62,187 nt of DNA from Acidobacteriota bacterium (GTDB lineage Bacteria; Acidobacteriota; Aminicenantia; Aminicenantales; Saccharicenantaceae): NCBI GenBank assembly GCA_014894455.1, contig JADBLN010000091.1, forward strand, positions 1 to 62,187, in the 5' to 3' direction. The position numbers and the translations under genes are program-made. Under the pieces are notes generated by a model. That model did not search any database and was not told the origin of the DNA. It saw only the letters and a program-made list of their open reading frames with translations. Numbering within the stretch: position 1 is the first letter of the stretch; each line of letters begins with the position of its first letter. Below are positions 19,052 through 26,115 of the stretch, one piece after another.

Positions 19052-20206
19052 GTGATTGATTTCGAACTGACCGAAGACCAGCTTGCTCTTCAAGAGATGG
19101 CCCGCGAGTTCGCCGCGAAAGAAATGCGTCCCAAGGCGGCCGCTTACGACCAGGGTCATGCTTTCCCGGAGGACGTTATGCGTAAGGCCTTCGAGGTCGG
19201 GTTCCTGACCTGCGCGGTCCCGGTGGAATACGGCGGCGGCGGGCTCAAAGACCTCGAGACGGTCATCGTCAGCGAGGAGCTCGCCTGGGGCTGCGCCGGG
19301 ATGTATACGACCATGATGGCCAACTCCCTGGCCTTCACGCCCATCCTCCTCTTCGGCACGGAAGAGCAGAAAAAGCGGTTCTTCGCGCCCTTCATCAAGC
19401 AGATGAATTTCGCCTCGTACTGCCTGACCGAGCGGGAGGCCGGGTCGGACACGTCGGCCATCAAGACGACGGCCCGCAAGGACGGTGCACACTACGTCAT
19501 CAACGGCTCCAAGTGCTTCATCACCAACGGCGGCGTCTCCAGCCTCTACATCGTTTTCGCCAACTCGGCCCCGGAAAAGGGGCCGCGCGGGCTGAGCGTC
19601 TTTGCCGTCCCCCGGGAAACCCCCGGCGTCTCCGTCGGCAAGGTCGAGGACAAGTTCGGGCACAGGGCTTCGAACACGACCGAGCTTTTTTTCGAGGACG
19701 TCCGGGTCCCGGCCGGCAACCTGATAGGGCGTGAGGGCCACGGGTTCATCGTGGCCATGAGGACGTTCGACAAGACCCGCGCGGCCGTCGGGGCGGCGGG
19801 CGTCGGGATCGCCCGGGCGGCCCTCGAATACGCCATCGAATATTCGAAGACCCGGGTCCAGTTCGGCAAGCCCATCGCCGCCTTCCAGGCGACGGCCTTC
19901 AAGATCGCCCAGATGGCCATGGAGGTCGAGGCGGCGCGCCTCGTCGTCTGGCGGGCCGCCTGGCTCATGGACAGGGGCAAGCCCAGCGGCAAGGAGTCGG
20001 CCATGGCCAAGTGCCTGGGCTCGGACGTGGGCATGAAGAACGCCATGGAAGCCCTTCAGATCTACGGCGGATACGGATACATGAAGGATTATCCCGTCGA
20101 AAAACTCGTCCGGGATGCGAAATTGCTCCAGATCTACGAGGGGACGAACGAAATCCAGAGGCTGGTGATTTCGCGGGACGTGATCGGCCCGATCAGGGGC
20201 CGTTAA
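19052..20206 (+). CDS. acyl-CoA dehydrogenase
   Basis: FAD enzyme that introduces the alpha-beta double bond in acyl-CoA and passes electrons to ETF. 384 residues, MIDFELTEDQLALQEMAREF start, FAD/substrate motifs YCLTEREAGSDTSAI and FITNGG, the helical KTRVQFGKPIAAFQA, QIYGGYGYMKDYPVEKL, and catalytic glutamate in YEGTNEIQRL. Closest in style to short/medium-chain or branched-chain acyl-CoA dehydrogenases; chain length cannot be judged. It is a single gene; etfAB are not in this window. Confidence 0.95.
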   Translation: MIDFELTEDQLALQEMAREFAAKEMRPKAAAYDQGHAFPEDVMRKAFEVGFLTCAVPVEYGGGGLKDLETVIVSEELAWGCAGMYTTMMANSLAFTPILLFGTEEQKKRFFAPFIKQMNFASYCLTEREAGSDTSAIKTTARKDGAHYVINGSKCFITNGGVSSLYIVFANSAPEKGPRGLSVFAVPRETPGVSVGKVEDKFGHRASNTTELFFEDVRVPAGNLIGREGHGFIVAMRTFDKTRAAVGAAGVGIARAALEYAIEYSKTRVQFGKPIAAFQATAFKIAQMAMEVEAARLVVWRAAWLMDRGKPSGKESAMAKCLGSDVGMKNAMEALQIYGGYGYMKDYPVEKLVRDAKLLQIYEGTNEIQRLVISRDVIGPIRGR

Positions 20207-20210
20207 AAAC

Positions 20211-20600
20211 TCAGTTTTCGATGTACTCTGGGATCAGGGCTAGAGTCTCGATCCCGGCGCCGCGCGCGATGTCGATGATTTCCATGACTTTAGCGAAGGG
20301 GAGCTTGGCCAGGGCGCGGATGAAGATCGTCTTGTCCTGGCGCGCGCTGTAGAGGCGCCGGAGCTCTTCAAGAAGGCCCCGCAGTTCGTAACTGATGCCG
20401 TTGATCTCCACGGTGTCATTCGTTTTCAGCGTCAGAACGATGAGGCCCGTGGGCTGTCCGGCATTGGTAGAGTCGGACTGCGTCTCGGGGAGCTTGACAT
20501 CTATGCCTTTTTGGACGAGGGGCGTGATGACCATGAAGATGATGAGAAGAACCAGCAGGACGTCGCACAAAGGAACGACGTTAGGCTCGGCTTTTGACAT
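20211..20600 (-). CDS. ExbD/TolR family biopolymer transport protein
   Basis: Inner-membrane stator component that converts proton-motive force into work on the outer membrane. 129 residues: one N-terminal membrane helix with the key aspartate in PLCDVLLVLLIIFMVITP, then a periplasmic domain ending in a typical FAKVMEIIDIARGAGIETLA. The cytoplasmic N-terminus is very short (about ten residues). No exbB/tolQ partner or tonB is next to it; it has its own promoter, so its stator partner must be encoded elsewhere. Confidence 0.88.
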   Translation of the reverse strand: MSKAEPNVVPLCDVLLVLLIIFMVITPLVQKGIDVKLPETQSDSTNAGQPTGLIVLTLKTNDTVEINGISYELRGLLEELRRLYSARQDKTIFIRALAKLPFAKVMEIIDIARGAGIETLALIPEYIEN

Positions 20601-20632
20601 GATAGCCTCCTTGATACAACTCTAAGAGAGCC

Positions 20633-20661
20633 ATTTTAGGACATCTCCTCCGGCTTGTCAA
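20633..20661 (-). promoter_or_regulatory. exbD promoter
   Basis: Reading leftward: TTGACA (complement of 20656-20661), 17-base spacer, TAAAAT (complement of 20633-20638); an AAGGAGG ribosome site precedes the ATG. Confidence 0.65.
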
Positions 20662-20680
20662 CGAAATTTAAGGGAGCGGC

Positions 20681-21076
20681 CTATTTCAGGGTGTCGATGG
20701 CCTTGCGGTTGTTGCTCGTGTGGAAGACGACGAGCGTCTTGCCTTCTCCCGCGGATGAGCCGTAGGAGTATTGGATGTCGATGACCGCGTTGCCCAAGAG
20801 CGCCCCGATCTCGGCGCCGGCGCCGATCCGGTCGGTGAAAAGGACCGTGACGACCTTCTTCGACTTGACCTTGTAGCCCAGGGTCCGCAGGGCCGTTTCG
20901 GCCTTCTTGGCGTCCGAGGTGACGAGGTGGAAGTGGCCCTGGTCGGTCTCCGAGTAGACGTAGAGAGCCTTGACGTTGACGCCGGCGTTGGCCAGGGTCC
21001 CCAGGACGCGCCCGAAGATGCCGGGCTCGTCGGGCGCGGTGACGGTGAGTTCGGTATCTTCATTTACGGATGTCAC
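20681..21076 (-). CDS. ACT-domain protein (tandem ACT)
   Basis: A 131-residue protein from a GTG start. Two ACT-like repeats: ELTVTAPDEPGIFGRVLGTL (about 9-28) with ALYVYSETDQGHFHLVTSD, and KVVTVLFTDRIGAGAEIGAL (about 78-97). ACT domains bind small ligands, usually amino acids. No enzyme domain is attached, so it is probably a stand-alone regulator or sensor; the ligand is unknown. It has its own promoter. Confidence 0.8.
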   Translation of the reverse strand: MTSVNEDTELTVTAPDEPGIFGRVLGTLANAGVNVKALYVYSETDQGHFHLVTSDAKKAETALRTLGYKVKSKKVVTVLFTDRIGAGAEIGALLGNAVIDIQYSYGSSAGEGKTLVVFHTSNNRKAIDTLK

Positions 21077-21100
21077 GGGTGTTCTCCTTTACGAAAAAGA

Positions 21101-21130
21101 ATTATAACAGATTTCGGCGGGGCGCGACAA
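21101..21130 (-). promoter_or_regulatory. ACT-protein promoter
   Basis: Reading leftward: TTGTCG (complement of 21125-21130), 18-base spacer, TATAAT (complement of 21101-21106), with AAAGGAG just before the GTG start. Confidence 0.6.
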
Positions 21131-21137
21131 GTCCGCT

Positions 21138-21165
21138 TTGTCTTTTGGGCCGGGTCCTTTATAAT
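21138..21165 (+). promoter_or_regulatory. upstream promoter (P1) toward the PKD outer-membrane protein
   Basis: TTGTCT at 21138-21143, 16-base spacer, TATAAT at 21160-21165. Transcription would begin just before the palindromic element at 21174-21231. Confidence 0.5.
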
Positions 21166-21173
21166 AAAATGCG

Positions 21174-21231
21174 GGGGTAAACCCCTGGACTCCCCGGCAT
21201 GAATGCCGGGGCAGGGCTTCAGACCGGGGAG
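21174..21231 (+). repeat. palindromic element with alternative pairings
   Basis: GGGG-TAAA-CCCC hairpin (21174-21185), then CCCCGGCAT/ATGCCGGGG (21192-21200 with 21203-21211). The left arm CTCCCCGG (21190-21197) can instead pair with CCGGGGAG (21224-21231). It resembles the end hairpins of IS200/IS605-type elements, but no transposase is present. Confidence 0.5.
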
Positions 21232-21250
21232 GCTAATGGGTTGATTTTGC

Positions 21251-21279
21251 TTGACAAATAGGCCCAAGTTTATTATAAA
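21251..21279 (+). promoter_or_regulatory. proximal promoter (P2) of the PKD outer-membrane protein
   Basis: TTGACA at 21251-21256, 17-base spacer, TATAAA at 21274-21279, then an AGGAGG ribosome site at 21313-21318. Confidence 0.75.
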
Positions 21280-21324
21280 TTCCCATAGAACTTGTTTTTT
21301 CTACCTAACCACAGGAGGATTTTA

Positions 21325-22797
21325 ATGAAATTGCGCAAATCTGTCGTACTTTTCGTCGTAATGGCACTCGTTGTGCTCACGGCGATGTCTTTTGCCCAGA
21401 CGACAAAGCTCAAAAGAATCGGACTTTACACCTTCGTCGAGATCAAGGGTCAGGTCCCGACCGCGGAGGTCATGAAGGGCCTCTTCGATCGCTATGCCGC
21501 CGACATCAAGACGGGTTTCGACATGGCGGGGAACGGCGAGCTCTATGCGCCGTTCATGGACCAGATCAATACGGCCGAATGGGTCGATACGACCATCCCC
21601 GTCGGCGAAACGGTCCAGTGGATGCTCTTCAGGTCCCATAATGTGATCAAGGTCGCCCGGAACGTCGAGTGGGCGGGCAAGGACGCCCTCCCGATCTTCC
21701 TCGTCAAGGTCATGAAGGACTGGAAGATCTACGACTTCATCATCCCCAAGAACTGCGGTAATATCGCCCTCGGCAAGAACATCGTGGACGCCATTCCGCC
21801 GGCCGTCTGCAGCCTGGTCGTCCTCCCGGCACGGGCCAACGTCAACGATCCGATCACCGTCGACATGAGCGGGACGCAGTACGCCAAGACGATGAGCGTC
21901 GAGATCTTCGACGCCCAGGGCCAGAAGCTGGCCACCCAGGAGCTGACGCCCCAATCGCCCAAGTGGCAGACGAAGTTCGACAAGCCGGGCGAATACTCCT
22001 TCAAGGGCACGGCTGTCAACATGGAAGGGATCGCGGCGGCCAACCCCTGTGCCGGGAAGGTCTCCATCAACTTCCCGCCTATCTGCAAGCTCTGGACATC
22101 GTGCCTGCCGTGCGAGGATTATGTCGGCCGGCCCATCACCTTCGACGCTTCCGGGTCGAGCGACCCCGACGGCCAGATCGTCAAGGTCGTCTTCGAGCTC
22201 CTCGACGCCCAGGGCAATGTCATCGACACCTGCGTCACGACGCGGAAGCCCTGGATCTGGGAAAAGGTCTTCACCAAGGCCGGGACCTACACGATCAACG
22301 TCACGGTCTTCGACAACGACGGCGCCCAGTCGCCGGCCTCCGACCCCTGCCGCCTGACCTTCGAGGTGACCCAGAAGAAGCTCTTCTGGACAATCGCCGC
22401 CGGCCCCGGCATCTACGGCGGGAGCACGGGCAGCTACGTTTTCCTGCGCGCCGGCCTGTTCGGCTGGATCACCCCGGACAAGTGGAGCTTCACGCTGAGC
22501 GGCGGCGGAGCCATTCCGATCAGTGGCTCGCCGTGGCGCTTGGTCTTAACTGCCGACGCCCTGATCAACGGCCACTTCCAAAAGTTCTTCCTGGGCACCG
22601 GCGTCGGCCTCAGCACGGCCACCCGGCCGATTGATGCAAACCACAAGGCCGGTCTCGACCTCGTCGGCCAGGCCGGATTCGAGGTCTACGACAATTGGAC
22701 GAGCAAGGGCCAGCTATTCGTTGAGTTCCGCGCGCCCTGCTTCCGGTCCTTCGATAACAACTACAAGGCGGGATTCGGCTTCCGGTTCCTGTTCTAA
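21325..22797 (+). CDS. secreted PKD-domain/beta-barrel outer-membrane protein
   Basis: A 490-residue protein with a signal peptide (MKLRKSVVLFVVMALVVLTA, cleavage near SFA-QT). The middle holds two Ig/PKD-like repeats: about 165-250, and about 265-355 with ITFDASGSSDPDGQIVKV and GTYTINVTVFDNDGAQSP. The last 130 residues alternate hydrophobic and polar residues as barrel strands do, ending in phenylalanine (FGFRFLF), an outer-membrane insertion signal. Several cysteines in the middle (CKLWTSCLPCEDY) suggest disulfides. The binding target is unknown. Strong promoter, ribosome site and terminator suggest high expression. Confidence 0.78.
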   Translation: MKLRKSVVLFVVMALVVLTAMSFAQTTKLKRIGLYTFVEIKGQVPTAEVMKGLFDRYAADIKTGFDMAGNGELYAPFMDQINTAEWVDTTIPVGETVQWMLFRSHNVIKVARNVEWAGKDALPIFLVKVMKDWKIYDFIIPKNCGNIALGKNIVDAIPPAVCSLVVLPARANVNDPITVDMSGTQYAKTMSVEIFDAQGQKLATQELTPQSPKWQTKFDKPGEYSFKGTAVNMEGIAAANPCAGKVSINFPPICKLWTSCLPCEDYVGRPITFDASGSSDPDGQIVKVVFELLDAQGNVIDTCVTTRKPWIWEKVFTKAGTYTINVTVFDNDGAQSPASDPCRLTFEVTQKKLFWTIAAGPGIYGGSTGSYVFLRAGLFGWITPDKWSFTLSGGGAIPISGSPWRLVLTADALINGHFQKFFLGTGVGLSTATRPIDANHKAGLDLVGQAGFEVYDNWTSKGQLFVEFRAPCFRSFDNNYKAGFGFRFLF

Positions 22798-22820
22798 GTC
22801 GAACCGTCAACGAACGTCCG

Positions 22821-22858
22821 AAAGGGCCAGAGAGAGAACTCTCTGGCCCTTTTTTTTC
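22821..22858 (+). terminator. rho-independent terminator
   Basis: GGGCCAGAGAG/CTCTCTGGCCC hairpin followed by eight T, 25 bases after the PKD protein stop. Confidence 0.92.
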
Positions 22859-22897
22859 GCAGTTTTTAACGGGGGAGAAGGCTTCGCGCCCTGCCGG

Positions 22898-23188
22898 TCA
22901 GTCGCTGAGCTTACCGAGCTTGGCCAGCTCGTCGTTGTAGTACTTCCGGTAGAGGATCTCGTACTCCCGGCTGCCTTCCTCGATGGCCTTTTTCTGGGAG
23001 TGGATTTTGTCGATGGCCTTCTTGTCGAGGGACTCGTAGAGCTTCATTTCCTCTTCGATGGACTTGACGATGACCAGGCGGATCTCGTTCGGGTCGTCCA
23101 GGAAATCGACCTGGTCGACCTTCTCGAGAACGTTGAGGACCTGGCGGGACAGGTAGTTGATCTTTTCCCGCGACAGTCTGTTGCTCAC
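22898..23188 (-). CDS. DUF507 family protein (copy 2)
   Basis: A 96-residue charged helical protein matching the DUF507 pattern: MSNRLSREKINYLSRQVLNV, a central KSIEEEMKLYE and the C-terminal GSREYEILYRKYYNDELAKL. The family has no known function. The start overlaps the stop of the upstream paralog by four bases, so the two are coupled and may form a heteromer. Confidence 0.82.
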   Translation of the reverse strand: MSNRLSREKINYLSRQVLNVLEKVDQVDFLDDPNEIRLVIVKSIEEEMKLYESLDKKAIDKIHSQKKAIEEGSREYEILYRKYYNDELAKLGKLSD

Positions 23189-23463
23189 AGGACGATCCCC
23201 TTTTCCCGGGCCAGCTTGGTCTTGATCAGCTTGAACATCTGCTGGTATTCGATGTTATCCTTGCGGATCTTATCGATGTGCTTGCTGAGCAGTTCGCGGA
23301 CCTCCTGGTCGAGATGGTCCTCTTTCTGGAACTCCTCGATGAGCAGGTTGGTCACCTCTTCGAGCAGACGGGCCTTGTCCTCGAAGATGATCTTGCCTTC
23401 CTTGGCCAGGTTGCGCAGGATCACCGACCCGAGATGCTCGATCTGGTTCTTGTTCAGGCGCAT
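23185..23463 (-). CDS. DUF507 family protein (copy 1)
   Basis: A 92-residue paralog of the next gene, starting MRLNKNQIEHLGSVILRNLA with the same helical, highly charged makeup (LLEEVTNLLIEEFQKEDHL). The ATG at 23463 is chosen over one at 23481 because the latter lies upstream of the apparent -10 box and the MRL start matches the family. Unlike copy 2 it lacks the clear GSREYEILYRKYY signature. Function unknown. Confidence 0.75.
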   Translation of the reverse strand: MRLNKNQIEHLGSVILRNLAKEGKIIFEDKARLLEEVTNLLIEEFQKEDHLDQEVRELLSKHIDKIRKDNIEYQQMFKLIKTKLAREKGIVL

Positions 23464-23472
23464 AATCACAAT

Positions 23473-23501
23473 ACAATACATTACCCCCGCCCAAAATTCA
23501 A
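23473..23501 (-). promoter_or_regulatory. DUF507 pair promoter
   Basis: Reading leftward: TTGAAT (complement of 23496-23501), 17-base spacer, TATTGT (complement of 23473-23478). Only nine bases separate the -10 from the ATG and there is no Shine-Dalgarno, implying a leaderless transcript. Confidence 0.5.
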
Positions 23502-23550
23502 GATGAATCGCCGTTTTTCGGCATTTTCGAGGCGGCCCGGCGAGCCGTGA

Positions 23551-24468
23551 TCAGGAAATGACGAGGAAGGGGTGGAGATTTTCACCGTCAGCGGAAGGCC
23601 GAGCCAAGGCGAGGAGCTTGCCCGACTCACCGAAAAGCCGCAGGACGGGTGCTTCTCGGGGGAAAGGAGGAGCGCCCGGGGGAGGAGGGCCGAGATGGAC
23701 CGGCCCGAGGGCGGCGCCGTTGCGGATGCGCATTTCCGCCTCCGGGAGGACGGCCACGGCGGGCACCCCGGCGAGGAGCTGCTCGAGAGGCAGGATGAGC
23801 GCCGCGGCCTCGCCCCGCCCGGCCGCCGCTTCGAGCCTGTCGAGGGGCACCGCGTCGCCCAGGGCGTAGGGGCCGACGGACGTCCGCCGGAGGGCGTCGA
23901 GATGGGCGCCGCAGCCCAGGCGTCGACCGAGGTCGTGGGCGAGCGACCGGACGTAAGTCCCGGCCGAACATTTCGTCTCGAAGAAGGCGAGAGGCGGCCG
24001 GTAATCGCGAAGCTTGAACCACTCGACCGTCACGCAAGACGGTTTCAGGATGAATTCCTTGTTGGCCCGGGCCAGTTTGTAGGCCGGCTTTCCGCCGAGC
24101 TTTTTGGCCGAATAGGCCGGGGGCGTCTGGAGGATCCTCCCCTCGAAATTCTTCATGGCTCCGGCCAGGTCTTCGAAGCCGGGGAAGTCGCGCGATTCCT
24201 CCGTGGACGGACGCCCGGAAGCGTCATAGGTATCCGTCGCGAAGCCGAGCCGGATCGCGCCTTCGTAGACCTTGTCTTCTTTGGAGAGGTAGGGGAAAAA
24301 CCGCGTCGCTTGGCCGACGGCGACGATGAGGACGCCCGTGGCGTCCGGGTCGAGCGTCCCGCCGTGGCCGACCCGCCGCGTCCCCAGGAGCTGGCGGACC
24401 CTGGCCACGACGTCGTGCGAGGTGAGTCCGGCGGGCTTGTCGATGACGAGCAGACCGTCGATGGGCAT
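23551..24468 (-). CDS. truB: tRNA pseudouridine synthase B
   Basis: Makes pseudouridine-55 in tRNA T-loops. 305 residues from the ATG at 24468 (MPIDGLLVIDKPAGLTSHDV). The catalytic aspartate lies in GHGGTLDPDATGVL; YSAKKLGGKPAYKLAR and CSAGTYVRSLAHDLG are further family motifs, and a PUA-like C-terminal part follows. The frame is open 35 codons further upstream into nrnA, but the chosen start matches the family. Last gene of the nusA-infB-DUF503-rbfA-nrnA-truB run. Confidence 0.95.
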   Translation of the reverse strand: MPIDGLLVIDKPAGLTSHDVVARVRQLLGTRRVGHGGTLDPDATGVLIVAVGQATRFFPYLSKEDKVYEGAIRLGFATDTYDASGRPSTEESRDFPGFEDLAGAMKNFEGRILQTPPAYSAKKLGGKPAYKLARANKEFILKPSCVTVEWFKLRDYRPPLAFFETKCSAGTYVRSLAHDLGRRLGCGAHLDALRRTSVGPYALGDAVPLDRLEAAAGRGEAAALILPLEQLLAGVPAVAVLPEAEMRIRNGAALGPVHLGPPPPGAPPFPREAPVLRLFGESGKLLALARPSADGENLHPFLVIS

Positions 24469-24487
24469 TCCGGGTTGTCCGGGTCCT

Positions 24488-25480
24488 TCAGTCCGACGGG
24501 CCGGAAGGGCCCTGTGATGCCCCGTCGAGGAGAGTCTCGACGATCGCCGGGACCTCCCGGATGAGACGCTCATAAGGGCCGTAGACGGTGAAACCGGAGG
24601 CGTGGATGTGCCCGCCGCCGCCGAAATGCTCGGCCACCCGGGCCGCGTTGGCGCTGCCCTTCGACCTCAGGCTGACCCGGAAGGTCTCAGGGCCCATCTC
24701 CTTGAAGAACATGACCATTTCGACGCCCTTGATGGTGCGGGCCAGGGTCGTCATGTCCTCGGTGTCGATCTCCTTGAGGTGGAGGGATTCGGTGTCGCGC
24801 CGGAACATGCTGATGACGGCGATATTGCCCCTGCCGTTCATGGTCAGGGTGGAGAGGACGAGGCCGAGGAGCTGGATCTTCTCCGGTCGGTTGTTGTTGT
24901 AGAGCCTTTCCGTGACGCGGATGGGACTTGCTCCGAGACGGGTGAGTTCGGTCGCGGCCGCGAGGGCGCGGGGCGTCGTGTTGGAGAACTGGAACGAGCC
25001 GGTGTCGGAGACGATGGCGCAGTAGAGGTGCTCCGCGATTGCGGGTGTCAAGGTGATGCCGAGGAAACGGCTCAGGTCGAAGACCATCTCCCCGACGGCC
25101 GGGGCCTCGGGATCGATCCAGTTGATGTCGGCGTAGGGCGTGTTCGAATAGTGGTGGTCGATGTTGATCTTGTAGGCCCCGGCCAGGCCTTCCTGCCCGG
25201 AGCGGGAGACGTCGGCGCACTCGAGGAGGATGACCGTATCGAAGTCCGCCGCTTGGATCTGGCCGATGCGGATCCCAGCGAGCTCGGGGAAGCCGGAGAA
25301 GGGCAGGGGCGTCGGGTCATGGTTGACGATGGCGACATCCTTGCCCAGGAGGCCGCCCATCAGGCTAAGGGCCATGGCCGTCGAGAGGGAGTCGCCGTCC
25401 GGCCGGAGGTGGGAGGTTACGGCGATCGTCCGCGACGCCTTGATCCTGGCCGCGATCTGTTCCCTGGGTTCAGTGGCCAT
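24488..25480 (-). CDS. nrnA: DHH/DHHA1 phosphoesterase, NrnA-like oligoribonuclease/pAp phosphatase
   Basis: Degrades very short RNAs and 3'-phosphoadenosine 5'-phosphate. 330 residues with the metal motifs TSHLRPDGDSL, an aspartate in LLECADVS and IDHHYSN, and the DHHA1 motif FGGGGHIHASGF near the C-terminus. The position between rbfA and truB is common for nrnA. It overlaps rbfA by 11 bases. Confidence 0.92.
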   Translation of the reverse strand: MATEPREQIAARIKASRTIAVTSHLRPDGDSLSTAMALSLMGGLLGKDVAIVNHDPTPLPFSGFPELAGIRIGQIQAADFDTVILLECADVSRSGQEGLAGAYKINIDHHYSNTPYADINWIDPEAPAVGEMVFDLSRFLGITLTPAIAEHLYCAIVSDTGSFQFSNTTPRALAAATELTRLGASPIRVTERLYNNNRPEKIQLLGLVLSTLTMNGRGNIAVISMFRRDTESLHLKEIDTEDMTTLARTIKGVEMVMFFKEMGPETFRVSLRSKGSANAARVAEHFGGGGHIHASGFTVYGPYERLIREVPAIVETLLDGASQGPSGPSD

Positions 25481-25823
25481 GCTTCTTTGTCTCTTCGATC
25501 ATCCTGTCGATCCTCTCCAGGTGCTCGGGGCCCGGATCCAAGGCGAAAAATAGTTTGGGATTATACTTCAACTTGACCCGGGAGGCAAGCGTCCGCCGGA
25601 TGTGCCCCTTGCCCTTCTCGATGCGGGCGAGGAGGTCCCCAGGGTCGGCCGTCCCGAAAACGCTGAGGTAGACCCTGGCCGAGTGGAGGTCCGGGGTCAT
25701 CTCTACCCGGGTCACGGTCAGGAGCCCCGAAGCGGGATCCTGGAATTCGCTGATGAGGAGGCGGCTGAGCTCCGCCTGGACGAGCTCGGCCACGCGACGC
25801 GGCCGGATGCCTTTTTCAAACAT
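25470..25823 (-). CDS. rbfA: 30S ribosome-binding factor A
   Basis: Assembly factor for the 30S subunit, acting on 16S rRNA 5' end processing. 117 residues from the ATG at 25823: RPRRVAELVQAELSRLLISE start, then LTVTRVEMTPDLHSARVYLS and RVKLKYNPKLFFALDPG. The open frame extends upstream but the start overlaps the DUF503 stop by eight bases, as is usual here. Confidence 0.93.
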   Translation of the reverse strand: MFEKGIRPRRVAELVQAELSRLLISEFQDPASGLLTVTRVEMTPDLHSARVYLSVFGTADPGDLLARIEKGKGHIRRTLASRVKLKYNPKLFFALDPGPEHLERIDRMIEETKKHGH

Positions 25824-26097
25824 AGCGGATCTCCTGGCCGGCGACCTCCGCCTCCTGGAGGTTCCGGGCGTCGGCCAGGACGCGGCCGAGAACCTCCTCG
25901 ACGATCGTCTGCTGGCTGTTGAGGCTGACGATCCCGAGCAAGGCCCGCTGCCACTTGTCCTGGTAGTCGACCTCGGCCAGGGCGACGTTGTAACGCTTGC
26001 GGATCCTGTCCTTGAAGCCGTGGAGGATGCGCCGCTTGTCCTTGAGGGAATGGGCGTATGGAAAAAAAAGTTCAAGCGTCAGGACGCCGACGACCAT
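25816..26097 (-). CDS. DUF503 (YlxP-like) protein
   Basis: A 93-residue ferredoxin-fold-like protein: MVVGVLTLELFFPYAHSLKD, KRKYNVALAEVDY-like segment and ALLGIVSLNSQQTIVEEVL. The family sits between infB and rbfA in many bacteria and is linked to ribosome function, mechanism not established. Confidence 0.88.
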   Translation of the reverse strand: MVVGVLTLELFFPYAHSLKDKRRILHGFKDRIRKRYNVALAEVDYQDKWQRALLGIVSLNSQQTIVEEVLGRVLADARNLQEAEVAGQEIRYV

Positions 26098-26115
26098 CGG
26101 AACCCTCCCGCGCCG

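Noticed and set aside
21073-21267. 64-codon minus-strand frame over the palindrome
   Set aside because: It crosses promoters and a palindrome, has no ribosome site and overlaps the ACT gene start; likely spurious.
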